5,510 nucleotides of DNA from Legionella longbeachae (lineage in GTDB: Bacteria > Pseudomonadota > Gammaproteobacteria > Legionellales > Legionellaceae). Within the stretch, counting starts at the first letter, position 1. Each line of letters starts with the position of its first letter. The notes below the pieces were generated by a model that worked only from the letters and a program-made list of their open reading frames with translations, did no database searches and was not told where the DNA came from. Location of the stretch: the NCBI GenBank assembly GCA_016191305.1, contig JACPOX010000115.1:1-5510 (forward strand). The letters are read 5' to 3'. This document shows, one piece after another, positions 1 through 5,305 of this stretch. The position numbers and the translations under genes were made by a program.

Positions 1-2
1 TT

Positions 3-1031
3 AAATCATCAGATATTACGGTATTTAGTCGACAATTGGCCACAATGATTGAGGCAGGGATACCCTTAGTACAAGCTTTTGATATATTAGCCAAGGGACA
101 ATCCAATAAACGTCTTAAGGAATTAATAGAAAATATTAAACGTGATGTTGAAACAGGACTCACTCTCTCTGAAACATTTAGGAAACGTCCAGTTTTTTTT
201 AATGAACTATTTTGTAATTTAGTGGATGCGGGAGAAAAATCGGGTTCTCTAGATATCATGCTGGATAAAATTGCAACTTATAAAGAAAAAATTGAAACAA
301 TAAAAAAGAAAATTAAAAAAGCATTGACTTATCCAATTGCGGTATTAGTAGTTGCTCTTATTGTTACAACTGTATTGCTTATTTTTGTTGTACCTCAATT
401 TGAAGCTTTATTTAAAGGTTTTGGAGCGGACTTGCCTGCAATGACTAAAGCCGTAGTTAATATGTCGAAATTTTTCCAATCCTTTTGGTATTTGATTTTT
501 GGCGCTGTAATTGGTGCTGTTTATGCGTTTATTTATATGTTAAAGCACTCAGCTAAATTTGCTCAAAATGTAGATAGAATTTTGTTAAAAATCCCTATAA
601 TTGGGCCGATCATTGAACAAGCATCTATTGCACGCTTTGCAAGGACGTTATCAATTACCTTTGCTGCAGGTTTACCATTAGTTGAAGCACTCAAATCGGT
701 TGCTGGAGCCACAGGAAATATTATTTTTTCCAAAGCAACACATATTATTAGAGAAGAAGTCTCTACTGGACAACAGATGAACAAAGCAATGCAGAATACT
801 CATTTGTTTCCCAATATGGTGGTACAGATGGTTGCCATCGGTGAAGAATCTGGTACCTTGGAAAAAATGTTAAGCAAAGTAGCAGATTTTTATGAAGAAG
901 ATGTAGATAATGCTGTTGATTCTCTCAGCAGTCTACTAGAACCTATAATCATGACCATTTTGGGTGTCTTAGTAGGTGGACTTGTAGTGGCAATGTATTT
1001 ACCGATATTTAAACTGGGATCGGCAATATAA
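3..1031 (+). CDS. pilC: PilC, type IV pilus inner-membrane platform protein (5' end outside window)
   Basis: PilC is the polytopic inner-membrane platform of the type IV pilus. It couples the cytoplasmic assembly and retraction ATPases to pilin insertion and belongs to the GspF/T2SSF family. The frame is open to the left edge: the codons before the TTG at 36 read KSSDITVFSRQ, a typical PilC lead-in to the first T2SSF domain, so the TTG is not the start. The 342 visible residues lack roughly the first 60 of a usual protein of about 400. The first T2SSF domain runs from about residue 4 to 130 (QLATMIEAGIPLVQAFDIL). The second runs from about 208 to 332 (ARTLSITFAAGLPLVEAL), giving the expected internal duplication. 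Hydrophobic segments lie near 109-131, 160-181 and 312-335, matching the three-helix topology. The C-terminus LEPIIMTILGVLVGG...YLPIFKLGSAI is a family hallmark. pilD follows on the same strand, but a 285-bp gap with a palindromic element separates them. No lesion is seen. Confidence 0.96.
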   Translation, partial: KSSDITVFSRQLATMIEAGIPLVQAFDILAKGQSNKRLKELIENIKRDVETGLTLSETFRKRPVFFNELFCNLVDAGEKSGSLDIMLDKIATYKEKIETIKKKIKKALTYPIAVLVVALIVTTVLLIFVVPQFEALFKGFGADLPAMTKAVVNMSKFFQSFWYLIFGAVIGAVYAFIYMLKHSAKFAQNVDRILLKIPIIGPIIEQASIARFARTLSITFAAGLPLVEALKSVAGATGNIIFSKATHIIREEVSTGQQMNKAMQNTHLFPNMVVQMVAIGEESGTLEKMLSKVADFYEEDVDNAVDSLSSLLEPIIMTILGVLVGGLVVAMYLPIFKLGSAI

Positions 1032-1037
1032 AACATT

Positions 1038-1063
1038 TGTAGGATGGGCCTCTGGCCGCAACA
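1038..1063. repeat. Small degenerate hairpin after pilC
   Basis: Just after the pilC stop, GGCC (1047-1050) and GGCC (1054-1057) can pair around a TCT loop, with TGT (1038-1040) and ACA (1061-1063) at the outer edges. The layout resembles worn copies of the short TGTAGGATGGGC-type palindromes scattered in gammaproteobacterial intergenic DNA. There is no following T-run, so it is not a classical intrinsic terminator. The stem is imperfect, so this is a weak call. Confidence 0.3.
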
Positions 1064-1065
1064 TA

Positions 1066-1232
1066 AGTTTCGGATAAGAAACATCTAAGATCTCAGCTTA
1101 CTCTCGATCGTCCTGAGGAGTCGCATTAGCGACCTCTCGAAGGGTTTGGCACAGTGCTTAGCCTTCGAGACGAGCTAAAGCCCTCATCAGGCCGAACGGA
1201 TCCAGATAATTCAAATTTTTTTATCCGAAACT
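1066..1232. repeat. Compound palindromic (MITE-like) element with 12-bp terminal inverted repeats
   Basis: AGTTTCGGATAA (1066-1077) and TTATCCGAAACT (1221-1232) are perfect 12-bp reverse complements. Pairing extends inward to 16 positions with one G-T wobble (1078/1220). The 143 bp between the arms is visibly richer in G+C than its surroundings and holds further nested inverted repeats, listed separately. No open reading frame of note is present. Short length, terminal inverted repeats, no coding capacity and an intergenic position between pilC and pilD fit a miniature inverted-repeat element or a chromosome-wide palindromic repeat. No clear target-site duplication is visible on either side. 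If transcribed, it would fold into a long hairpin in a pilC-pilD read-through transcript. Identity as a mobile element is inferred; the inverted repeats are seen directly. Confidence 0.7.
1111..1192. repeat. Two inverted copies of a ~31-bp palindromic unit
   Basis: Unit A (1112-1143) begins CCTGAGGAG and ends TCTCGAAGG. Unit B, read on the minus strand (1191-1162), begins CCTGATGAG and ends GTCTCGAAGG. The two are the same degenerate sequence in opposite orientation, separated by about 18 bp. TCTCGAAGG (1135-1143) and CCTTCGAGA (1162-1170) pair perfectly over 9 bp. CCTGA (1112-1116) pairs with TCAGG (1187-1191). Unit A also folds on itself (1115-1124 with 1129-1138, core TCGC/GCGA). The TCCTGAGGAG...CTCGAAGG pattern is like palindromic repeats common in many proteobacterial genomes. 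The centre (1149-1157) has a small GCAC-A-GTGC stem. Confidence 0.65.
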
Positions 1233-1316
1233 GACCTTAACTCTTAAGTGCAGCTTGGGATAACAGCTAAGTAGTTAAAAGGATTATAACGTCAATTTTT
1301 TTTAGGATTATTTATT

Positions 1317-2174
1317 ATGCATGATTTTATCATCAACCATAATTATTTTATGTATTTTGCTATTGCTCTGTTCTCATTAGCTATAGGAAGTTTGCTTAAT
1401 GTGATTATCTATCGTTTGCCCATAATGTTAGAAATAGAATGGAAAAATCAATATGATGAGATAATGGAAATAAAAAACACGAATCAAGCAGCAATTAATT
1501 TATTTTTCCCAAGATCATTTTGTCCTTCTTGCAAAACAATGGTTAAATCTTGGCAAAACATCCCTCTATTAAGCTATTTGTTTTTAGGTGGTCGTTGTTA
1601 TCAATGTAAGCATTCTATTTCAATCAGATATCCATTAATTGAACTAGGTACCATGCTTTTATCTTTATATGCTACTTGGCATTTTGGTTTTACCCTACAA
1701 TTACCTTTTGCATTATTAATAATTTGGTTATTAATTTGTTTATTTTTCATTGATCTGGACCATAAAATTTTACCGGACAGTCTTACTTTAAGTTTATTAT
1801 GGATAGGATTAATAGCGAATACTCAAACCATTTTTACTCCTTTACCTCAAGCGGTACTTAGCGCTGTTGGTGGCTATTTAGGATTATGGTTGTTTGTAAA
1901 AATATTTTATTTATTTACAGGTAAAATAGGTATGGGAAACGGTGATTTTAAATTATTTGCCGCCTTTGGTGCCTGGTTTGGTTGGATGTTTTTACCATTA
2001 ATTTTGCTTCTTTCCTCTATTGGAGGAACAATTATCGGACTATTGTATTTACATTTTCAAAACAAATCCAAAGACACGGCTATTCCTTTCGGCCCTTTTT
2101 TATGCGTCAGCGGATTAGTTACTTTATTTTGGGGACATTCCGTAGTGCACTGGTACTTACATCTTTGGTTGTAA
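1317..2174 (+). CDS. pilD: PilD, type IV prepilin leader peptidase / N-methyltransferase
   Basis: PilD is a bifunctional inner-membrane aspartyl protease. It cleaves the leader of type IV prepilins and N-methylates the new N-terminus; in bacteria with type II secretion it usually also processes pseudopilins. At 285 residues it has normal family length. The N-terminal helix (about 12-32) ends in the signature GSLLNVIIYRLP. A cytoplasmic loop follows with a four-cysteine zinc motif: C69-x-x-C72 and C94-x-x-C97. The region FFIDLDHKILPDSLT contains D146 and D148, and GMGNGDFK carries the GxGD aspartate at D210; these supply the catalytic aspartate pair. About seven or eight hydrophobic segments are visible. 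The ATG at 1317 follows AGGA at 1304-1307 with 9-nt spacing; the next ATG (1350) would cut into the first helix. pilC lies upstream on the same strand, but the pilC-pilD gap is unusually long because of the palindromic element, so an independent promoter is possible. No coaE-like gene follows. The gene looks intact. Confidence 0.97.
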   Translation: MHDFIINHNYFMYFAIALFSLAIGSLLNVIIYRLPIMLEIEWKNQYDEIMEIKNTNQAAINLFFPRSFCPSCKTMVKSWQNIPLLSYLFLGGRCYQCKHSISIRYPLIELGTMLLSLYATWHFGFTLQLPFALLIIWLLICLFFIDLDHKILPDSLTLSLLWIGLIANTQTIFTPLPQAVLSAVGGYLGLWLFVKIFYLFTGKIGMGNGDFKLFAAFGAWFGWMFLPLILLLSSIGGTIIGLLYLHFQNKSKDTAIPFGPFLCVSGLVTLFWGHSVVHWYLHLWL

Positions 2175-2192
2175 CACGAATGATATAGCATC

Positions 2193-2220
2193 ATGGCATC
2201 CATTATTTATATACTATAAT
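2193..2220 (+). promoter_or_regulatory. Candidate promoter of the HPF-cold-shock gene
   Basis: A perfect TATAAT (2215-2220) sits 16 bp after ATGGCA (2193-2198; 4 of 6 match to TTGACA). The -10 is preceded by C (2214), giving CTATAAT, and the -35 is poor. Both traits are typical of sigma-S-dependent promoters, which would suit a ribosome-hibernation gene expressed on entry to stationary phase. Transcription would begin near 2227, leaving a leader of about 78 nt. The sigma-S assignment is inference from the motif. Confidence 0.5.
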
Positions 2221-2246
2221 TAGAAGTGTTAAAAATTCATTTTCAT

Positions 2247-2264
2247 TTTGTTCTTTTGAACAAA
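2247..2264. promoter_or_regulatory. 7-bp perfect inverted repeat in the leader of the HPF gene
   Basis: TTTGTTC (2247-2253) and GAACAAA (2258-2264) are perfect reverse complements around a TTTT spacer. They lie downstream of the candidate -10 and 27 nt before the ribosome-binding site. The repeat could be an operator-like protein site or a weak RNA hairpin in the leader. It has only two G-C pairs, so it would not terminate transcription strongly. Confidence 0.4.
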
Positions 2265-2291
2265 CTGCGACCTACATGAAGTGTATGAAAT

Positions 2292-2297
2292 AAGGAG
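2292..2297 (+). promoter_or_regulatory. Ribosome-binding site fixing the HPF start
   Basis: AAGGAG ends 7 nt before the ATG at 2305. It lies inside the open frame that extends upstream to a GTG at 2281, so it argues for the shorter 184-residue product. Confidence 0.8.
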
Positions 2298-2304
2298 CAA
2301 CATA

Positions 2305-2859
2305 ATGAATAATATAGTACATTTTCCTATACATATAGTATTTAGTAATTTCAAACATTCACAAGCTATTGAAACTAATGCACGTAATCATGCGGGAAAA
2401 TTAGGGAAATATTTTGATCGTATTATGAATTGTAAGATGAGTATTGAAACACATCATCATCACCATAAAGGCAAAATTTTTCATGTTCGTATCGATCTTA
2501 TCGTCCCAAATGCAGAGCTTATAGTTAATCGTGATCTTATTCAAAATCATGCCCATGAAGATGTCTATGTCGCAATCAGAGATGCATTTCAAGCTATGAC
2601 AAGAAAATTAAAAAAATACGCTCACAAACAACGCGGTGAAATAAAATACCATGAACCAGCACTTGAAGGTCGTATTCTGGAAATTGCTCCTATCGCTGAT
2701 TATGGATTTATTGAAACAACCAATGGCAGGAGACTGCGTTTTACCAGCAAAAGTGTGATTGATCATGATTTCAACAAATTAGAATTAGGAAGTAAAGTGA
2801 CCTTTGTTGAAGCACGAAGTAACGATGGAGCCGCAGCAAGTACAGTTTATGTGAAATAA
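2305..2859 (+). CDS. HPF/RaiA-family ribosome hibernation protein with C-terminal cold-shock-like domain
   Basis: This is a 184-residue two-domain cytosolic protein. Residues about 6-110 form an HPF/RaiA (S30AE) domain. Visible hallmarks are FPIHIVFSNF near the start, the basic/histidine stretch H50-H54 leading into KGKIFHVRIDLIVP, and EDVYVAIRDAFQAMTRKLKKY, the long basic second helix that lies on the 30S subunit. After a short linker, residues about 120-184 resemble a cold-shock (OB-fold) domain: GRILEIAPIADYGFIET, GRRLRFTSKSVI, and LGSKVTFVEA with a final AASTVYV strand. The RNP1-like site is YGFIE rather than KGFGFV, and the RNP2 VFVH is replaced by LRFT, so RNA binding may be altered; this is usual in the HPF-CSD subfamily. 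The protein probably binds 30S ribosomes or modulates translation under stress. The ATG at 2305 is preferred over an upstream GTG (2281) because AAGGAG (2292-2297) sits 7 nt before it. It appears to be a single-gene unit with its own promoter. Confidence 0.9.
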   Translation: MNNIVHFPIHIVFSNFKHSQAIETNARNHAGKLGKYFDRIMNCKMSIETHHHHHKGKIFHVRIDLIVPNAELIVNRDLIQNHAHEDVYVAIRDAFQAMTRKLKKYAHKQRGEIKYHEPALEGRILEIAPIADYGFIETTNGRRLRFTSKSVIDHDFNKLELGSKVTFVEARSNDGAAASTVYVK

Positions 2860-2919
2860 TTTGTATTGAAATTTACAATTTATCCTTTAATCAACATGCC
2901 GCTACTTGTTCTTAACACT

Positions 2920-2955
2920 ATATGCAATACCGCGCTTTATGCGGGGTATGCATAT
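2920..2955. terminator. Strong hairpin after the HPF gene; possible terminator or REP-like palindrome
   Basis: ATATGCA (2920-2926) pairs with TGCATAT (2949-2955). After a one-base bulge (2927), TACC (2928-2931) pairs with GGTA (2945-2948). Past a G-G mismatch, CGC (2933-2935) pairs with GCG (2941-2943) around a TTTAT loop. It lies 60 bp after the HPF stop. There is no U-tract on the + strand, so it is not a textbook rho-independent terminator. It could stabilise the transcript end or be a dispersed palindromic repeat. Confidence 0.5.
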
Positions 2956-2977
2956 TAAGACACCAAGAGATAGCCCA

Positions 2978-3005
2978 TTCATATATCACCAATATGTTTT
3001 ATAAC
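2978..3005 (+). promoter_or_regulatory. Weak candidate promoter of the large membrane-protein gene
   Basis: TATAAC (3000-3005; 5 of 6) lies 16 bp after TTCATA (2978-2983; 4 of 6). Transcription would start near 3012, after the upstream ATG at 3010, which would favour the start at 3043. In an AT-rich region such matches arise often by chance, so this is a low-confidence call. Confidence 0.25.
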
Positions 3006-3042
3006 AAGGATGAAGCTACTTTTTTTTATCCATGGAAAGACC

Positions 3043-5010
3043 ATGAACAATACTCAAATTGATAACGGATTTACAAAATTGGATACGATATTGACGAATA
3101 ACCGCAAAGATATTCTACTAAAAAGAACCAATAATTTGTTCTATCTATGTAGCATAATAGTATTATTTGTAATTGTCGTTACTGTTTTTGTTCCCTTCTC
3201 TCCCAAAATGCCCGCTCCAGGTCTTGATCCTTCCTGGGCACTAGGCTTAAATCAAGCTGTTGCTCAAGGACTCGCTTTTGGAAAAGAAATAATATTTACA
3301 CTTGGTCCTTATTCCTCTATTTATACCAAAGCATACCATCCCGCTACGGATTTTATGATGATAGGTGGCTGTTTGTATTTAGCTATTTCTTATTGGATGT
3401 GCCTGATTTACTTAATGAAAAATGTACCTTGGTATTGGGGCCTTGCTTTCTGCCTGGCATTTTTGGGAATGATTTATGCCCGAGATTCTTTATTGTTTTC
3501 TTATCCACTTCTTGTTGGCCTAATAAGCTTCAAAATCATCTCTACCGACAATCACCCAACATGTTCTAATAATTACCTTTTATTATTTATTTTCTTTTTG
3601 TTTGCCCCCTTAGGTTTATTAACTTTGGTCAAAGGTTCGATATTAATTCTTAGTCTCATGATTAACATTTTATGTTTTGTTTTTTTCATCATCACAAATA
3701 GAAAAGACTTAGCTGTAATTTGTTTTGCTTCATCACTTACTTCAATCATTGTATTTTGGCTTATAGCAGGCCAAGCAATCAGTCATCTACCGGCATACAT
3801 TGTTAATACACTGTCCATAGCTTCAAGTTTTACTGAAGCCATGTCTTCAAATGGAAATGTAATAGAAGTCATTTTATATTTGATTACTTCGGGATTAATT
3901 TTTCTGTTCATTGCTTTGCAAAAGAAAATTTCAAGTTTTCAAAAAATATTTTTACTAAGTATTTATTTTGTTTTTTTGTTTATTTCATTCAAGACAGGTT
4001 TTACACGCCATTTTGGTCATGCATTTATACCAGGAACATCCCTTTTATTAGCCACCCTATTTTTACCTTTTCTTTCTAATTCTTCAATAACCTTCCTACT
4101 TATACTTTTCTCACTAAATAGTTGGCATTTTATTAATAGTCACTATACGCAAATTTCAATTCGCGATAATGTAGTATCTAGCTATTCATCAGCATGGCAT
4201 GGCTTTAAAAACAGAATTCACGATTCTTCATGGTTAAAAACAAATTTTGCCCTTTCTATGAATTTCTTACATGATCAAGTTTCTTTTCCTGTTTTTCAGG
4301 GAACAACTGATATTTATTCATATAATCAAACCTATTTAATATCATCAGAAAATACCTGGTCGCCACGTCCAATATTTCAAAGCTATTCTGTTTTTAGTCC
4401 TATGCTAGCACAGGAAAATATGAAACATCTTAAAGGAAAACATGCTCCAGATAATATTATATTTAAAATAGAGTCGATTGATGAAAGACTTCCTTCGTTG
4501 GAAGATGGAGCTAGCTGGCCTTTATTATTAGCAAATTATCAACAAACTCATTTAAATAATAGTTTTTTAATTCTTCAAAAAAAGAAGAATATTCACAAAG
4601 AAGTTATAAATCATGAATTTTTACCCGCACAGTCGCATCAATTTGGTGAATTAGTTCATTTGCCAGAACAAAAAAAACTCCTTTTTGCCAAAATTGAAAT
4701 CAAAGCTACATTGTGGGGAAAATTAGCAACACTTCTGTTCAAACCAAGCCAATTACTCATTACTTTTTATATAAAAGACGGCACTAAAAAACAATACCGT
4801 TTAATTGCAAGCATGGCAAAGTCTAACTTTTTGCTTTCTCCCCTTATTGAGAATACCGCTGAATTTTCACTGTTATACAAACAGAGCGAACAATTAAATA
4901 GTAAAGTAGTTAAATCGATAGTCATTGAAAACAAAGGAGACAACAAGCAATGGATTAATTCATATAGTATTTATTTGAGCCATACCTATGACTCCGCTCA
5001 CTTAATGTAG
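3043..5010 (+). CDS. Large polytopic membrane protein, GT-C-like, function unknown
   Basis: The protein has 655 residues from the ATG at 3043. An in-frame ATG at 3010 adds 11 residues, but its AAGG abuts the start codon, whereas 3043 has GGA 6 nt upstream. Numbering below is from the 3010 start. One hydrophobic helix (43-63) is followed by a polar loop (64-113) with PGLDPSWALGLNQAVAQG and FGKEIIFTLGP. About nine to ten more hydrophobic segments lie between 114 and 375. Residues 376-666 are mostly soluble and include NTWSPRPIFQSYSVFSP, the stretch PDNIIFKIESIDERLP, and LEDGASWPLLL. These blocks look conserved; I recall similar ones in uncharacterised bacterial membrane proteins annotated as hypothetical or glycosyltransferase-like. 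The plan (many helices, an acidic residue in the first large loop, a C-terminal periplasmic domain) recalls GT-C enzymes such as ArnT/PMT, but no catalytic DD/DE pair is identifiable, so a sugar-transfer role is only a guess. It stands alone and appears intact. Confidence 0.85.
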   Translation: MNNTQIDNGFTKLDTILTNNRKDILLKRTNNLFYLCSIIVLFVIVVTVFVPFSPKMPAPGLDPSWALGLNQAVAQGLAFGKEIIFTLGPYSSIYTKAYHPATDFMMIGGCLYLAISYWMCLIYLMKNVPWYWGLAFCLAFLGMIYARDSLLFSYPLLVGLISFKIISTDNHPTCSNNYLLLFIFFLFAPLGLLTLVKGSILILSLMINILCFVFFIITNRKDLAVICFASSLTSIIVFWLIAGQAISHLPAYIVNTLSIASSFTEAMSSNGNVIEVILYLITSGLIFLFIALQKKISSFQKIFLLSIYFVFLFISFKTGFTRHFGHAFIPGTSLLLATLFLPFLSNSSITFLLILFSLNSWHFINSHYTQISIRDNVVSSYSSAWHGFKNRIHDSSWLKTNFALSMNFLHDQVSFPVFQGTTDIYSYNQTYLISSENTWSPRPIFQSYSVFSPMLAQENMKHLKGKHAPDNIIFKIESIDERLPSLEDGASWPLLLANYQQTHLNNSFLILQKKKNIHKEVINHEFLPAQSHQFGELVHLPEQKKLLFAKIEIKATLWGKLATLLFKPSQLLITFYIKDGTKKQYRLIASMAKSNFLLSPLIENTAEFSLLYKQSEQLNSKVVKSIVIENKGDNKQWINSYSIYLSHTYDSAHLM

Positions 5011-5030
5011 TCAAGTTAAGTAAAAAATAG

Positions 5031-5078
5031 CCAGGATGGAGCGCTATGCGCGTAATCCGGGAACCAGCGAAACGGTTC
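5031..5078. repeat. REP-like palindromic repeat downstream of the membrane-protein gene
   Basis: CCAGGAT (5031-5037) pairs with ATCCGGG (5055-5061) with one mismatch. Inside them GCGC (5041-5044) pairs with GCGC (5048-5051) around TAT. Adjacent GAACC (5061-5065) and GGTTC (5074-5078) form a second 5-bp stem. The TAGCC-GGATGGAGCG...CGTAATCCGGG layout is typical of a dispersed palindromic repeat found in many gammaproteobacterial genomes, including Legionella. It lies 20 bp after the upstream stop codon and may act as a transcript 3'-end structure. There is no T-run. Confidence 0.65.
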
Positions 5079-5102
5079 ATTATGATGTGATATGCTGCGC
5101 AT

Positions 5103-5268
5103 GGATTTCCACCAATAGGAATGCAGCGTCAAAACTAAATTTGCAGTTGAGCCTTACTGGAGAGGACTGATTAGTAAAGAAGAGCTCCTTGAAAAAGAGA
5201 AACAGATTCGTCGTGAAAATTGGGAAATCCAATCCCAAGCAGGATTAAATTTACTGCCCCTAGGAGAT
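5103..5268 (+). pseudogene. metE: Remnant of metE 5' end (cobalamin-independent methionine synthase), frameshifted and truncated
   Basis: Frame from 5103 reads GFPPIGMQRQ, corresponding to the MetE N-terminal motif GFPRIGxxRELK. From 5131 in the next frame it reads KTKFAVEPYWRGLISKEELL, then ENWEIQSQAGLNLLPLGD, matching the MetE stretch that follows (in E. coli YWAG...REELL...HW...QAGIDLLPVGD). The spacing from GFP to the FA-E-YW block is one base longer than 13 codons, so a single-base insertion near 5130 breaks the frame and a stop (TAA, 5136) follows. Similarity ends at LGD (5268); the frame then runs through unrelated codons to TAG at 5344-5346. Only about 55 codons of a normal protein of about 750 remain. 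The catalytic C-terminal zinc site is absent. No convincing start codon or ribosome-binding site is seen. The fragment cannot make a functional enzyme. Confidence 0.85.
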
Positions 5269-5305
5269 ATAGCAGTAAAAAATTATATTAACACGAACTT
5301 TGATT

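Larger units (their letters stand above)
5011..5305. other. Gene-free junction between convergent genes
   Basis: This stretch holds no intact gene. It contains the REP-like palindrome (5031-5078), a short spacer, the metE relic (5103-5268) and about 37 bp of unassigned AT-rich sequence before the stop of the minus-strand gene. The combination suggests a deletion or replacement scar. Confidence 0.6.

Noticed and set aside
36..38. TTG as the start codon of pilC
   Set aside because: The frame is open upstream to the window edge and encodes a family-typical sequence (KSSDITVFSRQ), so the gene is simply cut by the edge.
563..1084. Minus-strand frames across the pilC 3' end
   Set aside because: They mirror pilC coding sequence on the opposite strand; the part beyond the pilC stop is only hairpin DNA and has no ribosome-binding site.
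1255..1290. pilD promoter from TTGGGA (1255-1260) and TATAAC (1285-1290)
   Set aside because: The spacing is 24 bp, too long for a sigma-70 promoter, and no better -35 was found at 16-18 bp.
2281..2304. GTG start adding 8 residues to the HPF protein
   Set aside because: A good AAGGAG lies within this stretch, 7 nt before the ATG at 2305, and the added residues do not look like part of the domain.
2452..2466. Run of five histidines as a sign of an engineered tag
   Set aside because: Histidine-rich stretches just before the KG-x-x-x-HVRIDL strand are normal in this HPF subfamily, and the run is internal to the domain.
2401..2592. Minus-strand 63-codon frame within the HPF gene
   Set aside because: It lies wholly antisense to a clear two-domain coding sequence and its product has no recognisable features.
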